Shown: in pieces, positions 1 to 6,291 of the stretch | Position numbering within the stretch: position 1 is the stretch's first letter | How the letters are laid out: each line of letters opens with the position of its first letter | Source of the DNA: JAICLL01 sp035252155 | Lineage (GTDB): Bacteria; Planctomycetota; Planctomycetia; Pirellulales; JAICIG01 | Reading direction: 5' to 3' | DNA length: 16,342 bases | NCBI GenBank assembly: GCA_035252155.1 | Contig: DATFDL010000473.1 | Coordinates: 1 to 16,342, forward strand | The notes under the pieces: generated by a model | What the model was told of the DNA's origin: nothing | The model's input: the letters and a program-made list of their open reading frames with translations, nothing else | Databases searched by the model: none | Translations under genes and position numbers: made by a program

Positions 1-1511
1 GATTGCATCGCGTACGCGACAACATTTAGCAGCAGTTCGCGGCAGCTATCGGCGTCGTACCCGTTGCCGTATGGGTCGCTCACCTGCTTGAGTTGCGAGA
101 CCGCGTCGTTCTTCGAGTAGACCAGCACCAGCCGATCACGAATGGCGATCGCCTCGAGCTCCGCCGGCCGTGGCTCGCCGATCTGCCGGTCGCGGACTTC
201 TTTGACGGTCATCAGCGAGCTGAAGAGCGGATGGTCGGCCAGCACCGGCTGCAAGGGCTGGTCGGGAAACATTGCTTTGACCAAGCTCCGCACATGCCGG
301 TCGAACTCGTGATAGCCCGAACAATTGTTGATGAACAAAAACCCGCCGGCCTGCAGATGCCGCCGCAGGGCCGTCAGGTCGTCGTCGGTGAGCCGCGGGT
401 CGCGGAAGCCGGTGAGATAAAGAAACGGATACGCGGCAATCTGGCCTTCCTTCGGCTCGACGTATTTGAGATCGAACGAGACGGCCAGCGACGACTCGCT
501 CGAGAGATGCCGCAACCACTGGTAGGTGCTATTGGGGTCGGGGTTCCAATCGCCGTGGTGCTTGACTTGGGCCAGTACGAACTGCTGCCGCGGACGATCG
601 GCGGCGGCGTGAATCTCTTGGGTCACCGCCTCGACGTCGGCCAATTGCCGCAGCGCCGCCACATAGCTGACGATATTCAGCCCCAGCCGGATCGCGTCGC
701 CGGGGATGAGCCGCGAGCCGTGGTCGTGCGTGTGCTCGTCCCAGCCGCAGCTCATATCGAGCGGCGTGAAGAGCACGGCCGTGCGGGTGCCCACGTTGGC
801 GCCGTAGATCTCCGGCGACGTTTCAAACTCATTCTTCACGCCGCCTTTGAACGTGCGGCAGTGGACCGTCGAATAACGATAGAACGCCCGAAACACGGGG
901 TGGTCGATTTGCAGCCGCTCGAAGGCCCGGTTGGGCAAGATGGTTTCGACTTCGCGGCGGAACGACTCGGCGAATTCCGCGCGGCCGCAGCAGGCGTCGC
1001 CCAGCAGCGTGCCGCCATCGAATAGATATTTTTGCAGCGCCTGGCGCTCATCGGCCGAAAACTCAAACGCCTCGTGTCCGCTGATATATAAGAGCGGCAC
1101 GCGCGTGCGGCGGCCGGCCTGGTGCGCGGCCACCACTTCGGCCAGATTGAGCTGTTTCCAGCCATACCAGAGCCCCAAGCCTTCGCGGCAGTGACGCATG
1201 AGGTTATCGACATCGCCGGGATCGGTGTTCCAATCTTGCGTCGTGCCGTATTCGAGCTTGGCGATCATGATCGGCGGCGTCGGCTCGGCCTTCGGTTCGC
1301 TGCGCCGCAGCGGCGTGACGGGCAGCGGCAGCGGCGGCATGCCCTCGGCGGCCGTCTGGCGTTGCGGGTTCTTTCGCGGCGGCGGGCCGCAGGTGCCCAA
1401 CCGCCGGGCCGGGGCGTCGGCCGCCCAGCTTGGAAGTGTTGGACCTAAAGCGGTAGCAGCAAGGGCCGAAGTTTGGGTGAGGAATTTACGCCGACGGATG
1501 GGGTGGAACAT
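1..1511 (-). CDS. Tat-exported protein with tandemly duplicated DUF4159 domain (3' end outside window)
   Basis: The frame is open from the ATG at 1511 to the left edge (503 whole codons), so the stop lies outside the window. The start is supported by GGAGG at 1520-1524, 8 bases upstream. The N-terminus is a Tat-type signal: RRKFL at residues 7-11, a hydrophobic stretch to about residue 23, then a likely cleavage site near SWA-AD (residues 28-32). The mature protein contains two related copies of one domain, about residues 81-290 and 310-502. Each has IA/LA-(x)n-DWN-DP, then LLYISG or FLYLTG, a Gly-Gly strand (FDGGTLL, QAGGFLF), a FP/LP-x-DHP(V/L)F motif and a final LNIVSYV or LNVVAYA strand. 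This matches my recollection of DUF4159, a flavodoxin/glutamine-amidotransferase-like Rossmann domain of unknown function that is common in planctomycetes beside MoxR/VWA genes. The residue pattern shows no known catalytic triad. It is the last visible gene of the cluster. Confidence 0.85.
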   Translation of the reverse strand, partial: MFHPIRRRKFLTQTSALAATALGPTLPSWAADAPARRLGTCGPPPRKNPQRQTAAEGMPPLPLPVTPLRRSEPKAEPTPPIMIAKLEYGTTQDWNTDPGDVDNLMRHCREGLGLWYGWKQLNLAEVVAAHQAGRRTRVPLLYISGHEAFEFSADERQALQKYLFDGGTLLGDACCGRAEFAESFRREVETILPNRAFERLQIDHPVFRAFYRYSTVHCRTFKGGVKNEFETSPEIYGANVGTRTAVLFTPLDMSCGWDEHTHDHGSRLIPGDAIRLGLNIVSYVAALRQLADVEAVTQEIHAAADRPRQQFVLAQVKHHGDWNPDPNSTYQWLRHLSSESSLAVSFDLKYVEPKEGQIAAYPFLYLTGFRDPRLTDDDLTALRRHLQAGGFLFINNCSGYHEFDRHVRSLVKAMFPDQPLQPVLADHPLFSSLMTVKEVRDRQIGEPRPAELEAIAIRDRLVLVYSKNDAVSQLKQVSDPYGNGYDADSCRELLLNVVAYAMQ

Positions 1512-1519
1512 GGGCCTAA

Positions 1520-1524
1520 CCTCC
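1520..1524 (-). promoter_or_regulatory. Shine-Dalgarno GGAGG for the DUF4159 gene
   Basis: On the minus strand GGAGG stands 8 bases before the ATG at 1511. It fixes the start so that the protein begins exactly at its Tat signal. Confidence 0.6.
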
Positions 1525-1556
1525 GGTTGTTTTTCAGCGTAAGTGTGACGAGCAAC

Positions 1557-1672
1557 GTAGGGTGGTGACGAGCTTGCGAGCCCTACCTTTGGATCATGCC
1601 CGGTAACGTTTGTTTTAAGATTGCGCGTTGGTTCAGGCCGATGGTGGGACTCGCAAGCTCGTCCCACCCTAC
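1557..1672. repeat. Inverted pair of ~30-bp repeats (family A) between the small secreted protein and DUF4159 genes
   Basis: A unit at 1557-1587 and its near-complement at 1643-1672 face each other across 55 bases. Both share GAGCTTGCGAG and a GTAGGGTGG end when read in the same orientation. Each unit is itself palindromic: GTAGGG with CCCTAC in the left copy, GGTGGGAC with GTCCCACC in the right copy. The pair fills most of the 173-base gap between the stop at 1685 and the start at 1511. It could act as a transcription pause or mRNA-processing structure, but no U-run is present and no such role can be shown. Confidence 0.75.
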
Positions 1673-1684
1673 GGGCTATAAGGT

Positions 1685-2512
1685 TTATTGACTTGCGGCT
1701 CTGTAGGGAACGCCCTCTGTGGCGTTCCGTGAACTGCGAATTGACGTCGGTCCGCCCCTCCTCGGAACGCCACGCAGCGCGTTCCCTACAGACGTTTCAT
1801 CGCGATCGATTTCTAAATAGCGAATTCCGTGTTTGCCCTGCGGCAGATGAATGACGCCTAAATCCGCCTTCGGCGATTCGGCCGAGGGCCTGATGCCGCC
1901 CAAGGTGGGTGTAAATCCTATTGCTTTTTTCTCGAACTCCGATCGTTGCAAGCGTTCGCGGTACAGCGTCACAAACAATTCGTCCTGCACTTTGAGCCAA
2001 GTCTCGTCGGGACGCTCGAAGTGCCACAGCTCGACCCGCCATACCACTTCGCCGGGTTGGGAGTTGACGAACGGCCTGGTACGCAACTTGTGGACCAGCA
2101 CCGCCGCATGTTGAATATTGCCTTCGATGGCAAGCACCTCGACGAGGTCTTCAAACTTGTTGAGCGCGGCGATCTCTTGTTGGATGACCGCCCGATCATC
2201 GTCAGTCAGCGGTTGCTCTTCTTCATAGTCCGACGGTGGCACACGTAGATTGATTCCTTCCAGTCGCGCGCCGCCGTAATCGAGGATGCAGTCGTAGCTG
2301 GCGTTCAACGGCAGTTGCTCGATTTGAAAATGGCCGCCACGGTCGATCGTTCCGACGAAGCGCTTGCCGCTCGTGCGGTCGAGGGCGGTTACGGCTCTCA
2401 GGTCATCGGCTGGCGAGGCGTTGCCCGCAATGATGCCGGTTTGCGCATCGAGCGGCGCGCAACACGCCAGTATGAAAGCAACGATCATTGGAATCGGTAT
2501 TCGCACAACCAT
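1685..2512 (-). CDS. Small secreted protein, carboxypeptidase-regulatory-like; C-terminus encoded by a repeat
   Basis: This is a 275-residue protein. I place the start at the ATG at 2512 because the signal peptide begins there (MVVRIPIPMIVAFILACC) and GGAG lies a few bases upstream; ATG 2488 is an alternative. The frame is open further upstream to 2818, but only by reading through the toroid gene on the same strand. Residues 14-17 (ILAC) could be a lipobox, so it may be a lipoprotein; otherwise cleavage is near residue 24. Residues 25-90 look like a short beta-rich carboxypeptidase-regulatory-like domain (TALDRTSGKRFVGTIDRGGHFQI), followed by a charged helical part. Residues 241-271 are encoded by the inverted repeat at 1701-1791, so the original protein probably ended near residue 240. 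Its function is unknown. It sits 35 bases after the toroid gene and is probably co-transcribed with it. Confidence 0.7.
   Translation of the reverse strand: MVVRIPIPMIVAFILACCAPLDAQTGIIAGNASPADDLRAVTALDRTSGKRFVGTIDRGGHFQIEQLPLNASYDCILDYGGARLEGINLRVPPSDYEEEQPLTDDDRAVIQQEIAALNKFEDLVEVLAIEGNIQHAAVLVHKLRTRPFVNSQPGEVVWRVELWHFERPDETWLKVQDELFVTLYRERLQRSEFEKKAIGFTPTLGGIRPSAESPKADLGVIHLPQGKHGIRYLEIDRDETSVGNALRGVPRRGGPTSIRSSRNATEGVPYRAASQ
1701..1791. repeat. Inverted repeat with 29-bp arms (family B, copy 1), inside a coding 3' end
   Basis: The arm at 1701-1729 is complementary to the arm at 1763-1791 at 26 of 29 positions, with a 33-base spacer. The left arm is identical over 29 bases to the left arm of copy 2 at 6184-6212. 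Read on the minus strand, the repeat stays in frame with the small secreted protein and supplies its last 30 or so residues, including GNALRGVP and RNATEGVPYR. Confidence 0.9.
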
Positions 2513-2516
2513 CGAA

Positions 2517-2550
2517 CACTCCGCATTCCGAATTCCGCACTCCGCATTCA
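2517..2550. repeat. TGCGGAR heptamer array (family E), between toroid and small secreted protein genes
   Basis: On the minus strand the gap between two genes reads as imperfect TGCGGAA/TGCGGAG units (GAATGCGGAGTGCGGAAT...). The array covers almost all of the 35 bases between the stop at 2548 and the start at 2512. It supplies the GGAG that could serve as ribosome binding site for the downstream gene. Confidence 0.75.
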
Positions 2551-3669
2551 CCTCTGGTATGCCGGCAAAAAGTGCATGTAAATCTCCAACACCAGCGAGG
2601 CCATCGCCGTCCAATAGACTTTGTTCGGCCCGACGATGCCCTCGTTCTCGGCGCCGCCGGGCGGAACGTCCCAACTGCCGTCGGCGTTCTGCTTGCTCAG
2701 CAAAAGCTCGCGCACCTTGGGGTGCCAGTCGTTCCAATACTTGCCGCCCGCCTGATAGTGACCCTGGATCGCGTAGTAATGAAAATAGTAAAAGTACGGC
2801 GCGCCGCCCGTCTGCCACTTCACCTCGGCCGGCGCCATGAAGTCGAGCGCCTTGTTTACCGTGGCATCGTCATACTTCCCGAGCAATTGCAGCGAGAGCG
2901 TGCCGGCGGCGCTCATCTGCAAGTTCGGCCCGTTGCCGGGCTGGTAGCCAAAGCCACCGTTGGCATGGGCGCACGACTTGACGTAGGCGATCGCCTTTTC
3001 GATGGTGGCGGCGGGCACGGGCACCTCGGCGTTGTTCGCCGCCCGCAGCGCCACGATCTGCATCACCGTGACGCTCAGATCGGCGTCGGCCGGCTGCGGC
3101 TGATAGCGCCAGCCGCCGGTGGGCGACTGCGAGGCCACGATCAGGTTCACCGCCCGACGCACGCCGTCTTCGAGCGCGGGATCGGCATCCATGCCGTACA
3201 TTTCCGACATCGCCAGCGTGGTCAGGGCGTGTTCGTACATCGGGCCGTTCGACGGGCGTGCCGAGGCAAACAGCCCGTTGGGCTGCTGCGTGGCCAAGAC
3301 GAATTTTTTGGCCCGTTCGAGCACTTCGCGGTACGGCCCGCGGCCGGGCACGTGGCCCCGGCCCATCATCGCCAACAGCGACAGGGCATTGGCCGCGTGA
3401 TTGTCGTGCCAGCCGCCGTCGGGTCGCTGCTTGTCGGTCAGGTAGTTGATCGACCGGTCGACGGACGAAGTCACGCGTTCGATGATGCGCGTTTCGGTGA
3501 GAGGCTCGGGGCGGTCGTCGGCAGCGAGGGTGGGAGAGGAAAGGCAAAGCGCGAAGAAGGTAACGAATGCGGAGTGCGGAATGCGGAGTGTGGAATTGAA
3601 CAACCGCGCGGCGTTCACGAGCGCAACTCCGCACTCCGCACTCCGCACTCCGCACTTCATCCGTCTCAT
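2548..3669 (-). CDS. Secreted alpha/alpha-toroid protein (prenyltransferase/squalene-cyclase-like repeats)
   Basis: This is a 373-residue protein. The ATG at 3669 is preceded by GGGAG 6 bases upstream and lies 15 bases after the previous stop, so I prefer it over a GTG at 3618. The hydrophobic part of the signal peptide is at about residues 34-50 (AFVTFFALCLSSPTLA). The mature part has repeated QW-type motifs: QRPDGGW (81-87), QQPNGLF (128-134), QSPTGGW (181-187), AHANGGF (234-240) and QNADGSW (327-333). Each is followed by an A/L-rich helix, typical of the terpene cyclase/prenyltransferase toroid fold. I see no DxDD or DCTAE cyclase motif, so it is probably not a terpene cyclase but a binding or scaffold toroid outside the cytoplasm. 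Oddity: residues 4-35 are encoded by an inverted heptamer repeat that separates MRRM from the hydrophobic core. Planctomycete Bat-like clusters often carry such a gene, from memory. Confidence 0.88.
   Translation of the reverse strand: MRRMKCGVRSAECGVALVNAARLFNSTLRIPHSAFVTFFALCLSSPTLAADDRPEPLTETRIIERVTSSVDRSINYLTDKQRPDGGWHDNHAANALSLLAMMGRGHVPGRGPYREVLERAKKFVLATQQPNGLFASARPSNGPMYEHALTTLAMSEMYGMDADPALEDGVRRAVNLIVASQSPTGGWRYQPQPADADLSVTVMQIVALRAANNAEVPVPAATIEKAIAYVKSCAHANGGFGYQPGNGPNLQMSAAGTLSLQLLGKYDDATVNKALDFMAPAEVKWQTGGAPYFYYFHYYAIQGHYQAGGKYWNDWHPKVRELLLSKQNADGSWDVPPGGAENEGIVGPNKVYWTAMASLVLEIYMHFLPAYQR
3565..3660. repeat. Inverted TGCGGAR heptamer arrays (family E) inside the toroid gene's signal-peptide region
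   Basis: The plus strand carries four TGCGGAR-type units at 3568-3595 (the last one TGTGGAA). After 30 bases come four perfect ACTCCGC units at 3626-3653, which are the same heptamer in reverse orientation. Together they can form a long hairpin of about 28 pairs. The whole structure is translated in frame as residues 4-35 of the toroid protein. Confidence 0.9.
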
Positions 3670-3675
3670 CTTACG

Positions 3676-3680
3676 CTCCC
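3676..3680 (-). promoter_or_regulatory. Shine-Dalgarno GGGAG for the toroid gene
   Basis: GGGAG stands 6 bases before the ATG at 3669. It decides between that start and the in-frame GTG at 3618, which has only a repeat-derived GGAG upstream. With the upstream start, the repeat-coded residues belong to the translated protein. Confidence 0.6.
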
Positions 3681-3684
3681 TATG

Positions 3685-6141
3685 TCACGACAGCCCGGCC
3701 AACCGCCTCAGTCCCACGTCCACCGAGTAAATAAACACCAGCACGCTCAGCACCAGCCAGTTGTCCCAGATCGGCACTTCGCGGTAAAGTTTCGTGGTGC
3801 GCGGTTTTCCCGCAAGTTGACTGCCGATGGTCGTCAGGTCGTTGAGCTTCACCACTTTGCCAAGCTGGGCCAAGGCGGTGATATCGACGTTCGGACGGCG
3901 CATCTCTTCGGCCGAGGGCCGCACGTGCAGATGCGCATCGACCGACTCTTGCCCTTCGCCGGGATCGTAGACCATGCGGTAGCCGCCGTTTTCGCTGGGC
4001 ACGTATCGGGCGGTGTAACGGCCGACGGTCGCTCGATCAGCCAAAAGCTCAAGCATCTCCGTCGGCGCGCCTTGCCGTTCCAGGCGCATCGAGAGTTTCG
4101 ATTCGGTGCGCGGGGCGCCGTCGGCCCGGTAGGCCAACAGCTCGATCTCGACCGGCTCGCCGGGGCTGGTGCGCACGGGATGCACTTCGACCCAGCTTTT
4201 CTTTTTCGCGGTTTCGTCGCGGCGGGCGACGAAGCGAATGGCCTGGCCCCAGAACTTATAGAAGAAGCGGTCGCCCACGTTTTGCCGCCACAGCCAGGTG
4301 GAGTCGGTGCCGATGAAGAGCACCTTGCCCTCGCCTGCGTAATGATGGGCGATCAACGGCAGCTTGCCGTAGCGGTTCTCGACGCTGGAGTTGTATGCCA
4401 GCACGGTGGCCGCCGGCGCCGCCCGTGCGACCGCCGCGCACCAAAAGAAGGCCGGCATCTGCGCCCAGACGTTGCCGTTGCGGCCCGCCTCGTCGTACAG
4501 CCGCATGGCCTCGTGCAGCGAGCCGTCGGGGCTGACCTCGACGTGAAACGGCTTGTAGGCCTGCGCCTCAAGTCCCGCCGTTCGCCGCCGCAGCTTGACG
4601 GGCAGCAAGTCTTGAAACTGGGCGTCGAAGGCGTGCGGCATCGCTTCCGGCCCGGCTTCGACGATCAGCCCCACGCCTTTCTCGCGAACCGCCTCGGCCA
4701 GCAGGTTGCGAAAACCGCTGTCGAGCAAGGTCGGCGAAACGTCGCCCAGGATGATCGTGTGATATTCCGCCAGCGCCTCGACCGTGGCGGGCAACACCTG
4801 ACGATCGGCGGGCGGGCGGCGTCGGACTTCGGCTTCGAGCACGATGTCGGGCTCGGCGGTGGTTTTGCCGTCGGACGAGAGCGCCGGGGCGCTGGCCGCT
4901 CCGGCCATGGCGCTGGTCACCGCGCCGACCAGACCGCGTCCACCCAGACCGTGATCTCGACGCATGGCGTTCTTCAGAAACCGAAAGTCCCAGCGCGGCA
5001 GCCCTTCGACGTACAGCACTTTCAGCTTTTCGTCGCTGACGCGGACCACTACTTCGTCGGTGTTGTTCTCTTTCAGGTCTTCGGGCAGCTCGATGTTGGG
5101 CGACAGTTTGACGCTAAGCGTCTTCGTGCCTTTCTCCTTGGCCTCGAACGTAAGATCGACGTGCTGCTGCTCGGTGTTGCGCAGCACCAGATCTTTGCTG
5201 TCGATCGGACTGGGCTTGCCGTCCTCGAACAACTGCACTTTGACCGGTTGCTCGGGATAGCCCTGCACTTGCAGCGTGACCGAAACGTGAACGGTGTCGC
5301 CCTTCGATACCAGGTCGGGAGCGAAGACATCGACGATCGACACGTCGCGCAGCGGGGCGTCGCTGCCGGCGGGCACGGCGAAGATGTGCGTCTCCGCTTC
5401 GTCGGCGATCCGGGCCGCCTCGCCGGGCGAGATTCCTCCGGTGTTTTGGCCGTCCGAAAAAACGACGACACCGGCGATCGGCCGGCCGGCCGCTTCATCG
5501 ATCACCCGCGCCACGCCGTCGCCCAGGTGCGTCTTGGCGCCCTGCGTCGAAAGCTCCGGCACTGTCGTCGGATCGTCGACGGCCAGACGCTTGATGCCGC
5601 CGTCGAGCGCGTAGAGCCGCAGTTCGTACTTGTCGGCCAGGGGTTTAAGCCACTCCGCCGCGCGGTGGCCCACCGCTTCTTGCACGAAGCGAGCGCGGGT
5701 TTTGTCGTTCAGTGTTTTTCGCAAAGCCGGATCGACCTTGCCGTCGGTCACCGGATAGCCCGTCGCCTCGGCCGCCTTCAACAGGTCGGCATCGCTCTCG
5801 AACGGTCCGGCCGGCAGCCCCATGCTCTGCGATTGATCGAACAGCAGAGCGACGATCGGCAGTTTTTCCAGGGTTAGATCGAGCTTCAGATACGGGGCGG
5901 CCAGCACCAGCACCAGCAGCACGAGAATAGCCACGCGCGTGACCGTGAGCGCGATGCGCAGCGAAGGCGGCACACTGGCCAGGTTTTGTCGCTGTCGCTG
6001 GTAGATGTACCAGCCGATCGGCACGATCAGCGCCAGGCCGATCCAAAGCCACAACTGCCGCTGCCACTCGAGCGTTGCTTGCTCGAAGTGTACGCGCACT
6101 TCGTCGCTGACGCCGATCGACTTTAATAACGATTCAAGCAT
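3685..6141 (-). CDS. Membrane VWA protein with glutamine-amidotransferase-like domain
   Basis: This is an 818-residue protein. Two membrane segments near residues 31-47 and 65-83 are followed by a von Willebrand A domain from about residue 96. It has an intact metal-site motif DQSQS (102-106) and VVVFSDG near residue 230. Beta-rich Ig-like segments follow (about 265-365). Then comes a Rossmann part resembling class-I glutamine amidotransferases: LKVLYVEGLPRWDFRFL near 375, a GVGLIVEAGPEA strand near 490, and GKVLFIGTDSTWLWR near 605. No nucleophilic Cys is visible at the elbow, so it is unlikely to be an active amidotransferase. A last membrane segment lies at about 795-811. The VWA domain is therefore probably extracytoplasmic. 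This is the family often annotated in planctomycetes as a VWA or glutamine-amidotransferase membrane protein. It lies 150 bases downstream of the DUF4175-like gene, with repeat B copy 2 between them. An Ala/Gly/Ser-rich stretch near residues 395-425 looks like a linker insertion. Confidence 0.87.
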   Translation of the reverse strand: MLESLLKSIGVSDEVRVHFEQATLEWQRQLWLWIGLALIVPIGWYIYQRQRQNLASVPPSLRIALTVTRVAILVLLVLVLAAPYLKLDLTLEKLPIVALLFDQSQSMGLPAGPFESDADLLKAAEATGYPVTDGKVDPALRKTLNDKTRARFVQEAVGHRAAEWLKPLADKYELRLYALDGGIKRLAVDDPTTVPELSTQGAKTHLGDGVARVIDEAAGRPIAGVVVFSDGQNTGGISPGEAARIADEAETHIFAVPAGSDAPLRDVSIVDVFAPDLVSKGDTVHVSVTLQVQGYPEQPVKVQLFEDGKPSPIDSKDLVLRNTEQQHVDLTFEAKEKGTKTLSVKLSPNIELPEDLKENNTDEVVVRVSDEKLKVLYVEGLPRWDFRFLKNAMRRDHGLGGRGLVGAVTSAMAGAASAPALSSDGKTTAEPDIVLEAEVRRRPPADRQVLPATVEALAEYHTIILGDVSPTLLDSGFRNLLAEAVREKGVGLIVEAGPEAMPHAFDAQFQDLLPVKLRRRTAGLEAQAYKPFHVEVSPDGSLHEAMRLYDEAGRNGNVWAQMPAFFWCAAVARAAPAATVLAYNSSVENRYGKLPLIAHHYAGEGKVLFIGTDSTWLWRQNVGDRFFYKFWGQAIRFVARRDETAKKKSWVEVHPVRTSPGEPVEIELLAYRADGAPRTESKLSMRLERQGAPTEMLELLADRATVGRYTARYVPSENGGYRMVYDPGEGQESVDAHLHVRPSAEEMRRPNVDITALAQLGKVVKLNDLTTIGSQLAGKPRTTKLYREVPIWDNWLVLSVLVFIYSVDVGLRRLAGLS

Positions 6142-6183
6142 CTACTTATCTTTCAGGTAGCTTCGCTCGGCCCACCTTACGAG

Positions 6184-6272
6184 CTGTAGGGAACGCCCTC
6201 TGTGGCGTTCCGAGTGGGGCGGGTCGACGTCGCCCGTAAATCGCGGAACGCCACGGAGGGCGTTCCCTACAG
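6184..6272. repeat. Inverted repeat with 29-bp arms (family B, copy 2), intergenic
   Basis: The arm at 6184-6212 is complementary to 6244-6272 at 28 of 29 positions, with a 31-base loop. It fills the 150-base gap between the DUF4175-like stop (6292) and the VWA start (6141). It would form a strong hairpin in the operon transcript, but no U-tract follows, so an intrinsic terminator is not supported. Its left arm is identical to that of copy 1. Outside the right arm, both copies continue with similar bases (GACG then a TTTC-like stretch), so the unit may be longer than the arms. Confidence 0.92.
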
Positions 6273-6291
6273 ACGCTTTCGTCGAAGTTCC

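Noticed and set aside
2513..2818. N-terminal extension of the small secreted protein
   Set aside because: It reads through the toroid gene in another frame and the heptamer repeat, and would bury the signal peptide inside the protein.
3565..3660. CRISPR-like array
   Set aside because: Repeat units are 7 bases, contiguous and without unique spacers, so this is a tandem repeat in two orientations.
4840..4960. Possible further palindromic insertion in the VWA/amidotransferase-like gene
   Set aside because: Only short 6-bp stems are visible and no match to families A-E; an Ala/Gly-rich linker explains it.
2488..5877. Plus-strand open frame of 1129 codons
   Set aside because: It lies antisense to the toroid and VWA genes, has a His/Arg/Gly/Val-rich composition without domains, and arises from the strong GC codon bias of the real genes on the other strand.
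6184..6272. Intrinsic terminator
   Set aside because: The arms are far too long with a 31-base loop and no U-run follows on the minus strand.
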